Below are positions 1-5,652 of a DNA stretch of 5,838 nt, one piece after another. Below the pieces are notes generated by a model. It had not been told where the DNA came from. It saw nothing but the letters and a program-made list of their open reading frames with translations, and searched no databases. Source of the DNA: Actinomycetota bacterium. Its GTDB lineage: Bacteria; Actinomycetota; Acidimicrobiia; Spongiisociales; UBA5794. Every line of letters starts with the position of its first letter. The first letter of the stretch is position 1. Location of the stretch: NCBI GenBank assembly GCA_003648875.1, contig QMQC01000131.1, positions 1-5,838 on the forward strand, given 5' to 3'. The translations under genes were made by a program, and so were the position numbers.

Positions 1-48
1 AACCCTTGTCCGGAGACCGCCTACCAGCCGAGATCACGCCCGATCAAC

Positions 49-108
49 CCGCCCATATCCGGCAATACGTTCGGCTTGTAGGGGGTGCATAGGTGCCGTT
101 ATGGGCGG
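49..108. repeat. Palindromic intergenic repeat, copy A
   Basis: This is an imperfect inverted repeat. CCGCCCATA (49-57) pairs perfectly with TATGGGCGG (100-108). After a small internal loop (58-59 against 99), CGGCA (60-64) pairs with TGCCG (94-98). The loop is 65-93. Bases 51-103 match copy B (817-869) at 50 of 53 positions. The left arm matches copy D over 16 bases, and copy C is a diverged relative. The palindrome begins 44 bases past the stop of the leftward lipoprotein gene, so its transcript could fold here and be protected or terminated, although no T-run follows. The repeat is seen directly. Whether it is a REP-type element, a MITE or a recombination site is open. Confidence 0.85.
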
Positions 109-152
109 CTGCGACGGCTGTTGCCAGCTCCTCACGGTGCAAGTCTTCTCGT

Positions 153-704
153 CTAGCCGGTCTCGATTTCGCCGCAGCCGATCACGGCGCGCACGGCGAG
201 GCCAAGACCGGAAAGCCAAGGCTCGTCAGCGAACGCTTCGCCACTGCCAGCGAGATCATCTAGCCTCGCCTGCACGTTGACACAGACGCGGGCCCCGTCG
301 TCGTTGGCGGCGAGGTACTCAGCGTATTCTGGCGTCTGTTCCGCTTCCTCCATGCTGTTGACAGCGCCAGCTGACGCAGCCAACCCCTCGGCGGCAACAG
401 TGAGCCTAGTAAACGCACCCCCGAGGAGTCGGTGCACTTCAGCGATCGACCCAGGCGGATCGAGTGCCTCGAAGCCTTCGAGAAACTCGTGCCGTATTGC
501 GACTTCTTGCTCAAGGAAGGCGACCTCGTCGGCAACTGTCGGGTCCGCGGATTGGTTGTAGGTCGCAGCGGCTGCCTCGAAATCAGAGAGTCCAGTTGCA
601 GCCAACGCGTTGAGGTCCTCGACGTACTCGTCTGCCGTCATCGACCCGCCGCAAGCGGCTATCACTATCGCCAACGTGGCAACCGCTAGGACCGTCCTTG
701 TCAC
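153..704 (-). CDS. Putative lipoprotein of unknown function
   Basis: This 183-residue protein is predicted to be exported and lipid-anchored on the outer face of the cytoplasmic membrane. The N-terminus is MTRTVLAVATLAIVIAAC: a short basic start, a hydrophobic run, and a lipobox I15-A16-A17-C18 followed by GG, so signal peptidase II should cleave before Cys18. The mature part is acidic, Ala-rich and apparently mostly helical, with a 'LDPPGSIAEVH' segment (81-91) of a kind frequent in actinobacterial lipoproteins. Two further cysteines, C141 and C177, could form a disulfide. The GTG start is supported by GGAGGGG on the minus strand (about 712-718) six to seven bases upstream. The gene stands alone, divergent from the hydrolase, and is bracketed by repeat copies A and B. 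I do not recognise a named family or a substrate. The CDS and lipoprotein status are fairly sure; the function is unknown. Confidence 0.85.
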   Translation of the reverse strand: MTRTVLAVATLAIVIAACGGSMTADEYVEDLNALAATGLSDFEAAAATYNQSADPTVADEVAFLEQEVAIRHEFLEGFEALDPPGSIAEVHRLLGGAFTRLTVAAEGLAASAGAVNSMEEAEQTPEYAEYLAANDDGARVCVNVQARLDDLAGSGEAFADEPWLSGLGLAVRAVIGCGEIETG

Positions 705-816
705 AACCTATCCCCTCCTCGAGGCATACACCCGATGCTACTGAGCCAACAGCGACCGTGCCGATGTGGCCGCTATGAATGGCGGAAAATCCCGATCTCC
801 CCGGACATTACTGAGA

Positions 817-871
817 GCCCATATCCGGCAATACGTTCGGGTTGCTGGGGGTGCATAGGTGCCGTTATGCG
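817..871. repeat. Palindromic intergenic repeat, copy B
   Basis: Bases 817-869 match copy A (51-103) at 50 of 53 positions, in the same orientation; all three internal differences fall in the central loop (GTTGCT against CTTGTA). The inner arms CGGCA and TGCCG are kept, but the outer right arm reads TATGCG instead of TATGGG, so the outer stem is weaker than in A. The copy lies between two divergent genes, so it cannot serve as a simple 3' terminator. That argues for a dispersed repeat family rather than gene-specific terminators. Confidence 0.85.
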
Positions 872-909
872 TGCTTTCCTGCGACCGTCTACTCTCGATG
901 GTATCTATT

Positions 910-915
910 GGAGGG
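910..915 (+). promoter_or_regulatory. Ribosome binding site that sets the hydrolase start
   Basis: GGAGGG lies 4 bases before ATG 920 and 7 bases before the adjoining ATG 923. It excludes the in-frame upstream start at 842, which lies inside repeat copy B and would add 26 residues unlike the family. Confidence 0.75.
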
Positions 916-919
916 TTCC

Positions 920-1990
920 ATGATGGCTGATTTGGAGTCGAACAGCGATGCACCTGAGCTGATACTGGATTCCCGGGTGTTGCCGTTGCCTGGAGGTGCC
1001 AGCGAGATGCTTAGGGAGGCGATCGGGACCAGTTCCGTTGCTGATCGAGCTGCTGAACTCGGGATCGTTCCCGTTGACGAAGCCGAGTGGCTGGAGCTCA
1101 TCTCTGCAAGTGAGGCTGAGGGCGGAGCCGGAGTCTTGGCTGCGGTAGAGAACCTTCCAGTTTCGGTAGAACCCGGCGAGATTGCGGGTGTCAAAGTCCA
1201 CAACGTCGTTCCCGACGGAGTCGACGCAACACGTGAGGACCACCTCTTCATCCACGTTCATGGCGGTGCGTATGTCCTCGGTGGTGGAGTAGGCGGAACG
1301 GCAGAAGCGATCGCTGTTGTTCTCGCAACCGGTATACCGGCCGTGTCAATCGACTACAGGATGCCTCCTCGGTACCCCGCCCCCGCTGCGGTGGACGATG
1401 TGATTTCCGTGTACGAGCATGTTCTATCCGAACGATCTGCTGCCTCGATGGCGATGGGTGGCAGTTCTGCCGGTAGTGGGATCGTGCTGACTGCGATACA
1501 GCAGCTCATTGCAGAGGGAGTGGATACGCCTGCTGCTCTCTTCGTCGGTACTCCAGGAGCGGATCTCACCGGCACAGGGGACGCCTTCTCCACGAATCTG
1601 GGCGTTGATCGCCATATCCCGACTCTGGATGGATTCATCGATGCGGCGGTACGGCTCTATGCGGGCGACGTTGATCTCGCCGATCCGAGAATTTCGCCGA
1701 TCTACGGTGATTTCGATGGGTTCCCTCCAACGCTGTTGGTGTCCGGGACACGTGACCTGTTCCTCAGCAACACGGTCCGGACCCACGCCAAGTTGCGTCA
1801 GGCTGGGATCGAAGCTGACCTTCTCGTTTACGAAGGGATGGCACATGCCGACTATCTCCACCTCCCGACCGCACCGGAGTCGCTGCACTTCTACGACGAG
1901 TTGAACACGTTTCTCGTCAAGTGTCTTCGGGCGACGGCAAGAGCCTCAACGGCGTCAATGCCCGAAGTGGACTCCATGAGATGGATCTGA
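920..1990 (+). CDS. Alpha/beta hydrolase fold-3 (HSL-type) esterase
   Basis: This is a probable cytoplasmic carboxylesterase/lipase of the hormone-sensitive-lipase type, 356 residues from ATG 920; ATG 923 is equally possible and has better spacing. Visible marks, counted from 920, are the oxyanion-hole motif H114-G115-G116 in 'HVHGGAY', a following 'SIDYRMPP..PAPAAVDD' segment, the nucleophile elbow G-S-S183-A-G, the acid D279 in 'SGTRDLFL', and the catalytic H309 in 'GMAHADY'. All three triad residues are therefore present. Residues 1-80 form an N-terminal cap region. The last 20 or so residues extend past the usual end of the fold. No signal peptide is seen. The DUF1254/DUF1214 gene follows after 30 bases, so the two are likely one transcript. 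The family acts on short-chain esters or small lactones; the actual substrate cannot be read from sequence. Confidence 0.92.
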   Translation: MMADLESNSDAPELILDSRVLPLPGGASEMLREAIGTSSVADRAAELGIVPVDEAEWLELISASEAEGGAGVLAAVENLPVSVEPGEIAGVKVHNVVPDGVDATREDHLFIHVHGGAYVLGGGVGGTAEAIAVVLATGIPAVSIDYRMPPRYPAPAAVDDVISVYEHVLSERSAASMAMGGSSAGSGIVLTAIQQLIAEGVDTPAALFVGTPGADLTGTGDAFSTNLGVDRHIPTLDGFIDAAVRLYAGDVDLADPRISPIYGDFDGFPPTLLVSGTRDLFLSNTVRTHAKLRQAGIEADLLVYEGMAHADYLHLPTAPESLHFYDELNTFLVKCLRATARASTASMPEVDSMRWI

Positions 1991-2020
1991 CCAAGACAAC
2001 CCGATCGGTAGGAGGAAACT

Positions 2021-2965
2021 GTGGCGACAGTCGTGAACGTTGACAACTTCGTAGAAGCCGAAACGGCCCGAATGTTCGACAACATCGTGGCTCTCGCTGG
2101 TGGCGTCAACCGCTGGTACCACTACAGAGAGCCGACGCCCTTGGATCGTCAGCCGGTCATTCGCATGAACCGGGACACCTTGTACAGCGGCGCCATAGTC
2201 GACATACGCCAAGGAGCCGAGTTGATACTCCCCGACAGCGGCGACCGGTACATGACCGTGATGGTCGTCAATGAACGCCACTACAACAACCTGGTTCTCA
2301 GCGGCGCAGGCACCTACCAACTAGAGCTAGATGAACACGGGACACCCTTCGTCAGCCTCTCCATCCGTACCTTTGTTGACCCCGATGACCCAGACGACAT
2401 AGCCGAGGTCAACGCTCTTCAAGATGCAGTCACACTCCATGCACGATCAGACGGGCCATACAGCCACCCCGACTACGACCCGGCGACGCTGGACCTAACC
2501 CGTGGACCGCTATTGAAACTCGCTGAAGGCGTGACAGACACGGACGGGGTATTCGGGAAGAAGGAAGTTGTCGATCCGGTCCGCCATCTCATTGGCACCG
2601 CCTTTGGATGGGGCGGACTACCGGTCGAGGAGGCGTTCTACTACACCGAGGCTGCACCCCGGCCCGTCGGCCACTACACGCTCATCTTCGACGACGTACC
2701 GGTCGACGCCTTCTGGTCGATCGCCATCTACAACCGGGACGGGTATTTCGAAGCCAACCCGTACAACTCGTATGGGCTGAACAGCGTCACAGCATCACCT
2801 GACGAGAGCGGCAGAGTCAGTCTCAACCTCTCCCCCCATCCGGCTGAGTCGGCTAACCACGTCTACATCATGGACGGTTGGAACTACGTCCTACGCCTAT
2901 ACCGACCCGCAGAATCGGTGCTTAGCAAGAGCTGGACACCCCCCACGCCCATCCCGATCACCTAG
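2021..2965 (+). CDS. DUF1254/DUF1214 domain protein
   Basis: This 314-residue protein starts at GTG 2021, five bases after AGGAGG (2010-2015). The N-terminal part carries the DUF1254-type signature N50-R-D-T-L-Y55 followed by 'SGAIVDI'. The C-terminal part (about 205-300) is DUF1214-like: 'GHYTLIF', 'FWSIAIYNRDGYF' and 'NPYNSYGLNS', ending in 'LYRPAESVL..SWTPP', a typical family ending. Many relatives are exported and carry two full beta-rich domains; this one has no signal peptide and a compact DUF1254 part, so it is probably cytoplasmic. The biochemical role of the family is not settled. These proteins often sit beside hydrolases and catabolic enzymes, as here downstream of an esterase, but a shared pathway is inference. 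Family assignment is confident; function is unknown. Confidence 0.9.
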   Translation: MATVVNVDNFVEAETARMFDNIVALAGGVNRWYHYREPTPLDRQPVIRMNRDTLYSGAIVDIRQGAELILPDSGDRYMTVMVVNERHYNNLVLSGAGTYQLELDEHGTPFVSLSIRTFVDPDDPDDIAEVNALQDAVTLHARSDGPYSHPDYDPATLDLTRGPLLKLAEGVTDTDGVFGKKEVVDPVRHLIGTAFGWGGLPVEEAFYYTEAAPRPVGHYTLIFDDVPVDAFWSIAIYNRDGYFEANPYNSYGLNSVTASPDESGRVSLNLSPHPAESANHVYIMDGWNYVLRLYRPAESVLSKSWTPPTPIPIT

Positions 2966-2989
2966 CAAGCCGTCACCATCCCGGCCGCC

Positions 2990-3011
2990 CGCACGACGAA
3001 AGTGTGGTGCG
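2990..3011 (+). terminator. Candidate hairpin after the hydrolase/DUF1254 unit
   Basis: CGCACGAC (2990-2997) faces GTGGTGCG (3004-3011) across a GAAAGT loop, an eight-base stem with one mismatch, beginning 24 bases past the DUF1254 stop. No T-run follows, so intrinsic termination is only possible. The right arm merges into repeat copy C, so the hairpin may belong to that repeat. Confidence 0.35.
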
Positions 3012-3067
3012 CATAACCGGCAATATGTCCGGCTGGATAAGGCGAGCATATGTGCAGCCGTCATACG
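3010..3067. repeat. Palindromic intergenic repeat, diverged copy C
   Basis: It aligns with copies A and B over its length with small gaps. The shared blocks are CATAnCCGGCAATAnGTnCGG on the left and GCATAnGTGC followed by CCGTnAT on the right. The inner arms CGGC (3018-3021) and GCCG (3057-3060) pair, and ATATG (3023-3027) can pair with CATAT (3047-3051), leaving an unpaired TGTGCA-type bulge on the right arm. The outer arms are degraded. It begins 44 bases past the DUF1254 stop, the same distance that separates the lipoprotein stop from copy A. Confidence 0.65.
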
Positions 3068-3132
3068 TGGTTTGGTTGGAGTTGATCCAGCCTGCGGCGA
3101 CGCATGGTGTTGATTGAACCTTGGGATGTGGT

Positions 3133-3390
3133 TTACGGCGTTCCACCATTCGGTAGCGGAGTTTGCGTGACGAGGTCCCAAATCGCGTCGTTCATGTCGA
3201 TAGGTTCGAGCGGTCCCGATGGGTCGATCTGGAATATGAAGCTTCCGAATACTGGCGATGAGCTTGCGTCACTATCACCAAGATGTTGTCCAACGACCCC
3301 GGCCTTGAGGACCTTGCCGCCTTCCAGCCTGAAACCGTCGTATATCGCAAGACCAGCTTGGCCGATGTCTCCCGCCGCTCTCGACCGCGG
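3133..3390 (-). pseudogene. 3' remnant of an unidentified gene, no start codon
   Basis: In the minus-strand frame ending at TAA 3133-3135, an open stretch reads with protein-like composition: about 'RAAGDIGQAGLAIYDGF' (around 3381-3331), then 'RLEGGKVLKAGVVGQHLG', and near the end 'PVFGSFIFQIDPSGPLEPID', 'MNDAIWDLVTQ' and 'TPLPNGGTP'. The frame has no ATG, GTG or TTG until the internal 'MNDAIW'. Upstream it simply runs into the methyltransferase gene in a different frame, so the 5' part seems to be missing. It looks more like coding sequence than the competing frames: a balanced hydrophobic/acidic mix and none of the Arg/Ser/Pro excess of the overlapping frames. I do not recognise the family. 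The likely history is truncation when the methyltransferase segment arrived or by deletion. The upper limit of real homology is uncertain. Confidence 0.5.
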
Positions 3391-3401
3391 CGCAAGCGGT
3401 G

Positions 3402-4469
3402 CTAGCGCCGGATCGCCCGCACCAGTCCGGTGACGCCCGGCAGCGCTTTAACCATGGCGCGCCATGCCCACCGCGGAGGAACCCGCATCGCGAAGCCGCG
3501 GCGAGTCTTGCCTTTTGTAACGTAGAAGCGCCAGAACCGAGCCCCCACCCTCGGCTTGGCAAAATCGACGCCACGGGACCTCGCCAACTGCACCCGCTCA
3601 GCATAGGCAGCCCAGCCTGACACGAGGCCGCCTCGGACGACGCTGGGGAGGCCGACGTCGGCAGCAGCGGCGGCTACGGCTTGCTGGGCCTGGGCGAACT
3701 CGGCGTCGATCGCCTGCCATGGCATCTCATCAACCAGCTCGACGGCGGCCACGGTGAGGCCGGCACCCTCGAACCAGCCGACGTAGTCGTCATAGGAGTG
3801 GTAGTCACCAACGTCATACTCCCCCCATTCGAAACTTGCGTTGAAGTAGGCCGCGGCCTGCTTCCGATCGTCGAGGAGAGTGAGACCCGGCAGCAGGTAG
3901 TGCCCGTCGGCGATCACCAGGGGCACAGCATCGCCGTTGGGAATAGTCACCCGAGCCAGGCCGCCTTGCGCCAGAAGTTCCGCGAGCGCAGCGACGCCAT
4001 CCGCCGCATCGGCAACATGCTCGAGGACATCTTCGGCCACGATGACGTCGAACTGCCCGATCCCGTCGCGCGCCGCGGGATCGAGGACATCGGTGGTGCT
4101 CAGGCCGACTTCGATCTTCCGATCCAGGGCGTTGGCAGCCGCCAGTTTCACTCGATCGGGATCGAGGTCGACGCCCATGGTGGCCGCTCCGAGTTCGGCC
4201 AGAGCCACCGCTGTCCCCCCGATTCCACAGCCAAGGTCGAGGGCACGCCTTCCCGCCAGTGATGGCGTTCCCCAGCTCAGCCGGCTGGCGACATCGACCG
4301 CCATCTCGCGGCCTCTGAGGTTGGCCGAGAGGGTGAAGTCGCCCCACAGCTGGTCGACAGACCCGTCTTGAGCGCCGAGGAGCTCGCTGAGGTCGCTTCC
4401 CCACACGCGGAGCCACTCGGCTGCAAAGGCGGGACCAAAGCCGTAGCGCTTGGAGAGGACGTCGTCCAT
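3402..4469 (-). CDS. Class I SAM-dependent methyltransferase
   Basis: This 355-residue cytoplasmic enzyme is predicted to transfer a methyl group from S-adenosylmethionine to an unknown acceptor. A Rossmann-fold core is visible: motif I 'ALDLGCGIGG' (76-85), the ribose-binding acidic region 'GVDLDP' (99-104), and motif II 'DVIVAEDVLEHV' (141-152), as in Methyltransf_11/UbiG-like proteins. The residues after about 185 ('NGDAVPLVIADGHYLLPGL') resemble methyltransferases acting on sugars or small molecules, but that is weak. The last 35 residues are basic with Trp and Phe, a possible membrane- or nucleic-acid-facing tail. The start at ATG 4467-4469 has only a weak AGG eight bases upstream. The 52-residue ORF ends 19 bases upstream on the same strand. 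The gene looks richer in GC than the hydrolase and DUF1254 genes and abuts a headless gene remnant, so it may have been acquired separately. Confidence 0.88.
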   Translation of the reverse strand: MDDVLSKRYGFGPAFAAEWLRVWGSDLSELLGAQDGSVDQLWGDFTLSANLRGREMAVDVASRLSWGTPSLAGRRALDLGCGIGGTAVALAELGAATMGVDLDPDRVKLAAANALDRKIEVGLSTTDVLDPAARDGIGQFDVIVAEDVLEHVADAADGVAALAELLAQGGLARVTIPNGDAVPLVIADGHYLLPGLTLLDDRKQAAAYFNASFEWGEYDVGDYHSYDDYVGWFEGAGLTVAAVELVDEMPWQAIDAEFAQAQQAVAAAAADVGLPSVVRGGLVSGWAAYAERVQLARSRGVDFAKPRVGARFWRFYVTKGKTRRGFAMRVPPRWAWRAMVKALPGVTGLVRAIRR

Positions 4470-4488
4470 CAGAGCAACCTAGGCGGGC

Positions 4489-4647
4489 TCAGCGGTATAG
4501 GTCGGCAATCAGCCGATCGAGCGACTCGGCGATCCGAGGCCCGAACATGAGGATGTTCCCCTCGGGGTAGCCGAGGATACGCCGCTGCTGGCCAGCGGGC
4601 GTTGCCGCGGACCCTAAGACAACAGCCAACACCAATCGGATCTTCAT
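4489..4647 (-). CDS. Small 52-residue ORF upstream of the methyltransferase
   Basis: The start ATG 4645-4647 is preceded by GGGGAAGG on the minus strand (4653-4660) at five bases, a good ribosome binding site. The product begins MKIRLVLAVVLGSAATPAG, resembling a short export signal or membrane segment, and continues 'YPEGNILMFGPRIAESLDRL' to a C-terminal IADLYR. It ends 19 bases before the methyltransferase start, so co-transcription or translational coupling is plausible. The same frame extends upstream to 4740, but that would add 31 residues without a binding site and cross the repeat. It could be a true small protein, a leader peptide, or a signal-like start joined by deletion to the end of another gene. 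No family recognised. Confidence 0.45.
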   Translation of the reverse strand: MKIRLVLAVVLGSAATPAGQQRRILGYPEGNILMFGPRIAESLDRLIADLYR

Positions 4648-4652
4648 CAGTG

Positions 4653-4660
4653 CCTTCCCC
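4653..4660 (-). promoter_or_regulatory. Ribosome binding site of the 52-residue ORF
   Basis: GGGGAAGG on the minus strand, five bases before ATG 4645-4647. It is the main argument that this small ORF is translated from that ATG and not from the longer upstream start at 4740. Confidence 0.5.
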
Positions 4661-4730
4661 TGCCTGAACGATTCCTCGACGAACCATACTCGACGACAAT
4701 CGACCGGGGGCAATGTTCTGGCACCGCCAC

Positions 4731-4746
4731 ACCCGCCCATATCCGG
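4731..4746. repeat. Half copy D of the palindromic repeat
   Basis: ACCCGCCCATATCCGG is identical to bases 47-62 of copy A. The match stops at 4746, and IS30-type sequence begins a few bases later. The rest of the palindrome, including the GCCGTTATGGG arm, is absent on the far side. This fits an insertion into a repeat copy followed by loss of the other half. Confidence 0.65.
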
Positions 4747-4761
4747 TGCGAGTTCAGAGGG

Positions 4762-4830
4762 TCATTGCAACACTTGAGCGAGTTTGTCTGATGGTGTCAT
4801 CCATCCGAGGGTTTGTTGAGGCCTCGAGCG
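4762..4830 (-). pseudogene. 3' stump of an IS30-family transposase gene
   Basis: The minus strand encodes RSRPQQTLGWMTPSDKLAQV followed by LQ and a TGA at 4762-4764. This matches the C-terminal signature of IS30-family DDE transposases ('RPRKTLGW.TP.E.LA..L'). Only about 23 codons remain. In frame, a TAA at 4831-4833, which is also the hydrolase stop, closes the fragment, so no active transposase is encoded. The bases past the stop (GACCCTCTGAACT on the minus strand, to about 4750) plausibly hold the terminal inverted repeat of the element, next to repeat half D. The other end of the element is missing. Family recognition is from memory of the motif, not from a search. Confidence 0.72.
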
Positions 4831-5499
4831 TTACGTGCCAAGTCTGCTATCGGCATCTAGGGCTTCCAGAGCTTCGGAGGTGGTGATGACTCCTGAAGCT
4901 ATGTAGTTGAAGTTGATCACCGCGGCCTCGTATCCATCACCCAACTCGGGGTGTTGTGCTGCGGCGGTTGCGTCCTTCACGACATGCACCTCAAAACCGT
5001 CTTCGGTGAGTTGTCGCAGGTGGGCTTCAACACACAGGTTTGCGGACATTCCAGCAAGGATGACAGACGAGATGCCTCGCTTGCGAAGCTGTAGCGCGAG
5101 GTCGTTTGTTTGTGGCCCGTATACCTTGTGAGGGCTGACCACGATAGTTTCACCATCTCCCACAAGCTTCGCGAGTGGCTCTACCCAATCGGCACCGGAG
5201 CCGCCGAACCCTTCGAGGGAGAGAGACCCTGAGCGTGCAAACATGTTGATATCGTGCATGAGGTTCTCGACGGTTCCTCCGAACTGCCAGTCATCGTCAG
5301 TTGGGTAGTAGTAGTGGGGTGAAACAAATACTTGGTACCCCGTGGACTTCGCGCCTTGGATCAATTCCTCGAGATGTTCCACTGTCCGATTCTCCGTCAC
5401 GCTATTTCCAACGAGTTCCCAGGTCGCACCGTCTGGACTGAGGAAGTCGTTCTGGGGATCCGTAATGACGATCGCGGTATTCAAGGGTGAGTAAGTCAT
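4831..5499 (-). CDS. Isochorismatase-family cysteine hydrolase
   Basis: This 222-residue cytoplasmic enzyme belongs to the isochorismatase-like superfamily, whose members hydrolyse amides, carbamates or isochorismate. The family triad is present: D14 in 'VITDPQNDFL', K125 in 'VVSPHKVYG', and nucleophile C156 in 'GMSANLCVEAHLR'. A 'SPHYYYPTDDDWQFGG' segment (60-75) and the ending 'YEAAVINFNYIASGVITTSEAL' match a subgroup usually annotated only as cysteine hydrolase, so the substrate is unknown. ATG 5497-5499 is chosen because AAGGAAG lies seven bases upstream; an in-frame start at 5577 would add 26 residues unlike the family. The protein looks complete, yet its stop codon coincides with the edge of the IS30 stump, so the last few residues may have been altered by that event. 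The gene is divergent from the PAS protein gene. Confidence 0.92.
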   Translation of the reverse strand: MTYSPLNTAIVITDPQNDFLSPDGATWELVGNSVTENRTVEHLEELIQGAKSTGYQVFVSPHYYYPTDDDWQFGGTVENLMHDINMFARSGSLSLEGFGGSGADWVEPLAKLVGDGETIVVSPHKVYGPQTNDLALQLRKRGISSVILAGMSANLCVEAHLRQLTEDGFEVHVVKDATAAAQHPELGDGYEAAVINFNYIASGVITTSEALEALDADSRLGT

Positions 5500-5504
5500 T
5501 GGTT

Positions 5505-5511
5505 CTTCCTT
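5505..5511 (-). promoter_or_regulatory. Ribosome binding site that sets the isochorismatase start
   Basis: AAGGAAG on the minus strand; its AGGA core ends seven bases before ATG 5497-5499. It decides against the longer frame starting at 5577. Confidence 0.7.
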
Positions 5512-5634
5512 CAGCGTGACCAGTCGTCTGGCGAAGATCGCCGGACGATCGGATGTGGTTGAACCCTTCTCACACAATCTTCCCGCTGAGCAGGAAAGTC
5601 GTACCTTCGACTCTTCTATGCGATCCGATCGACA

Positions 5635-5652
5635 CCCACGAGGTACTGTGGG
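5635..5652. promoter_or_regulatory. Small inverted repeat in the divergent promoter region
   Basis: CCCAC (5635-5639) and GTGGG (5648-5652) flank an eight-base spacer, 22 bases before the PAS gene start and within the 174-base divergent region (5500-5673). It could be an operator half-site pair or part of the PAS gene leader. Arms this short can occur by chance, and no clear -35/-10 pair was found beside it. Confidence 0.25.

Larger units (their letters stand above)
705..919. other. Divergent intergenic region with repeat copy B
   Basis: These 215 bases separate the starts of the leftward lipoprotein gene and the rightward hydrolase gene, so both promoters should lie here. The middle-right part is repeat copy B. 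I found no convincing -35/-10 pair on either strand. A TACTCT at 890-895 has the TANNNT shape of a -10 box ahead of the hydrolase but has no good partner. Short open frames across this stretch run through the repeat and look like chance. Confidence 0.6.

Noticed and set aside
3..92. 3' end of a rightward gene entering from the left edge (frame ending TAG 90-92)
   Set aside because: About 29 codons are open, but half of them lie in repeat copy A, and the remainder is too short to judge.
705..816. Promoter for the lipoprotein gene (TTGGCT and TATGCC on the minus strand)
   Set aside because: The spacing is about 15 bases and both boxes match poorly, so it was not reported as a feature.
842..919. 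Longer N-terminus of the esterase from 842
   Set aside because: It starts inside repeat copy B, is Cys/Arg/Tyr-rich, has no binding site, and a strong GGAGGG precedes ATG 920/923.
49..3067. Integron attC sites with gene cassettes
   Set aside because: Size and palindromic form are suggestive, but the presumed core GTTATGG/GTTATGC does not fit GTTRRRY, the left arm has ATC instead of AAC in A and B, genes lie in both orientations, one unit holds two genes, and no integrase is seen. A covariance-model search for attC would decide.
3104..3433. Rightward 109-codon frame over the remnant region
   Set aside because: Ser/Pro/Ala-rich composition with no domain. It is antisense to a more protein-like minus-strand frame and overlaps the end of the methyltransferase gene.
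3681..4262. Rightward 193-codon frame inside the methyltransferase gene
   Set aside because: It is antisense to clear SAM-binding motifs; long antisense frames are expected in GC-rich genes.
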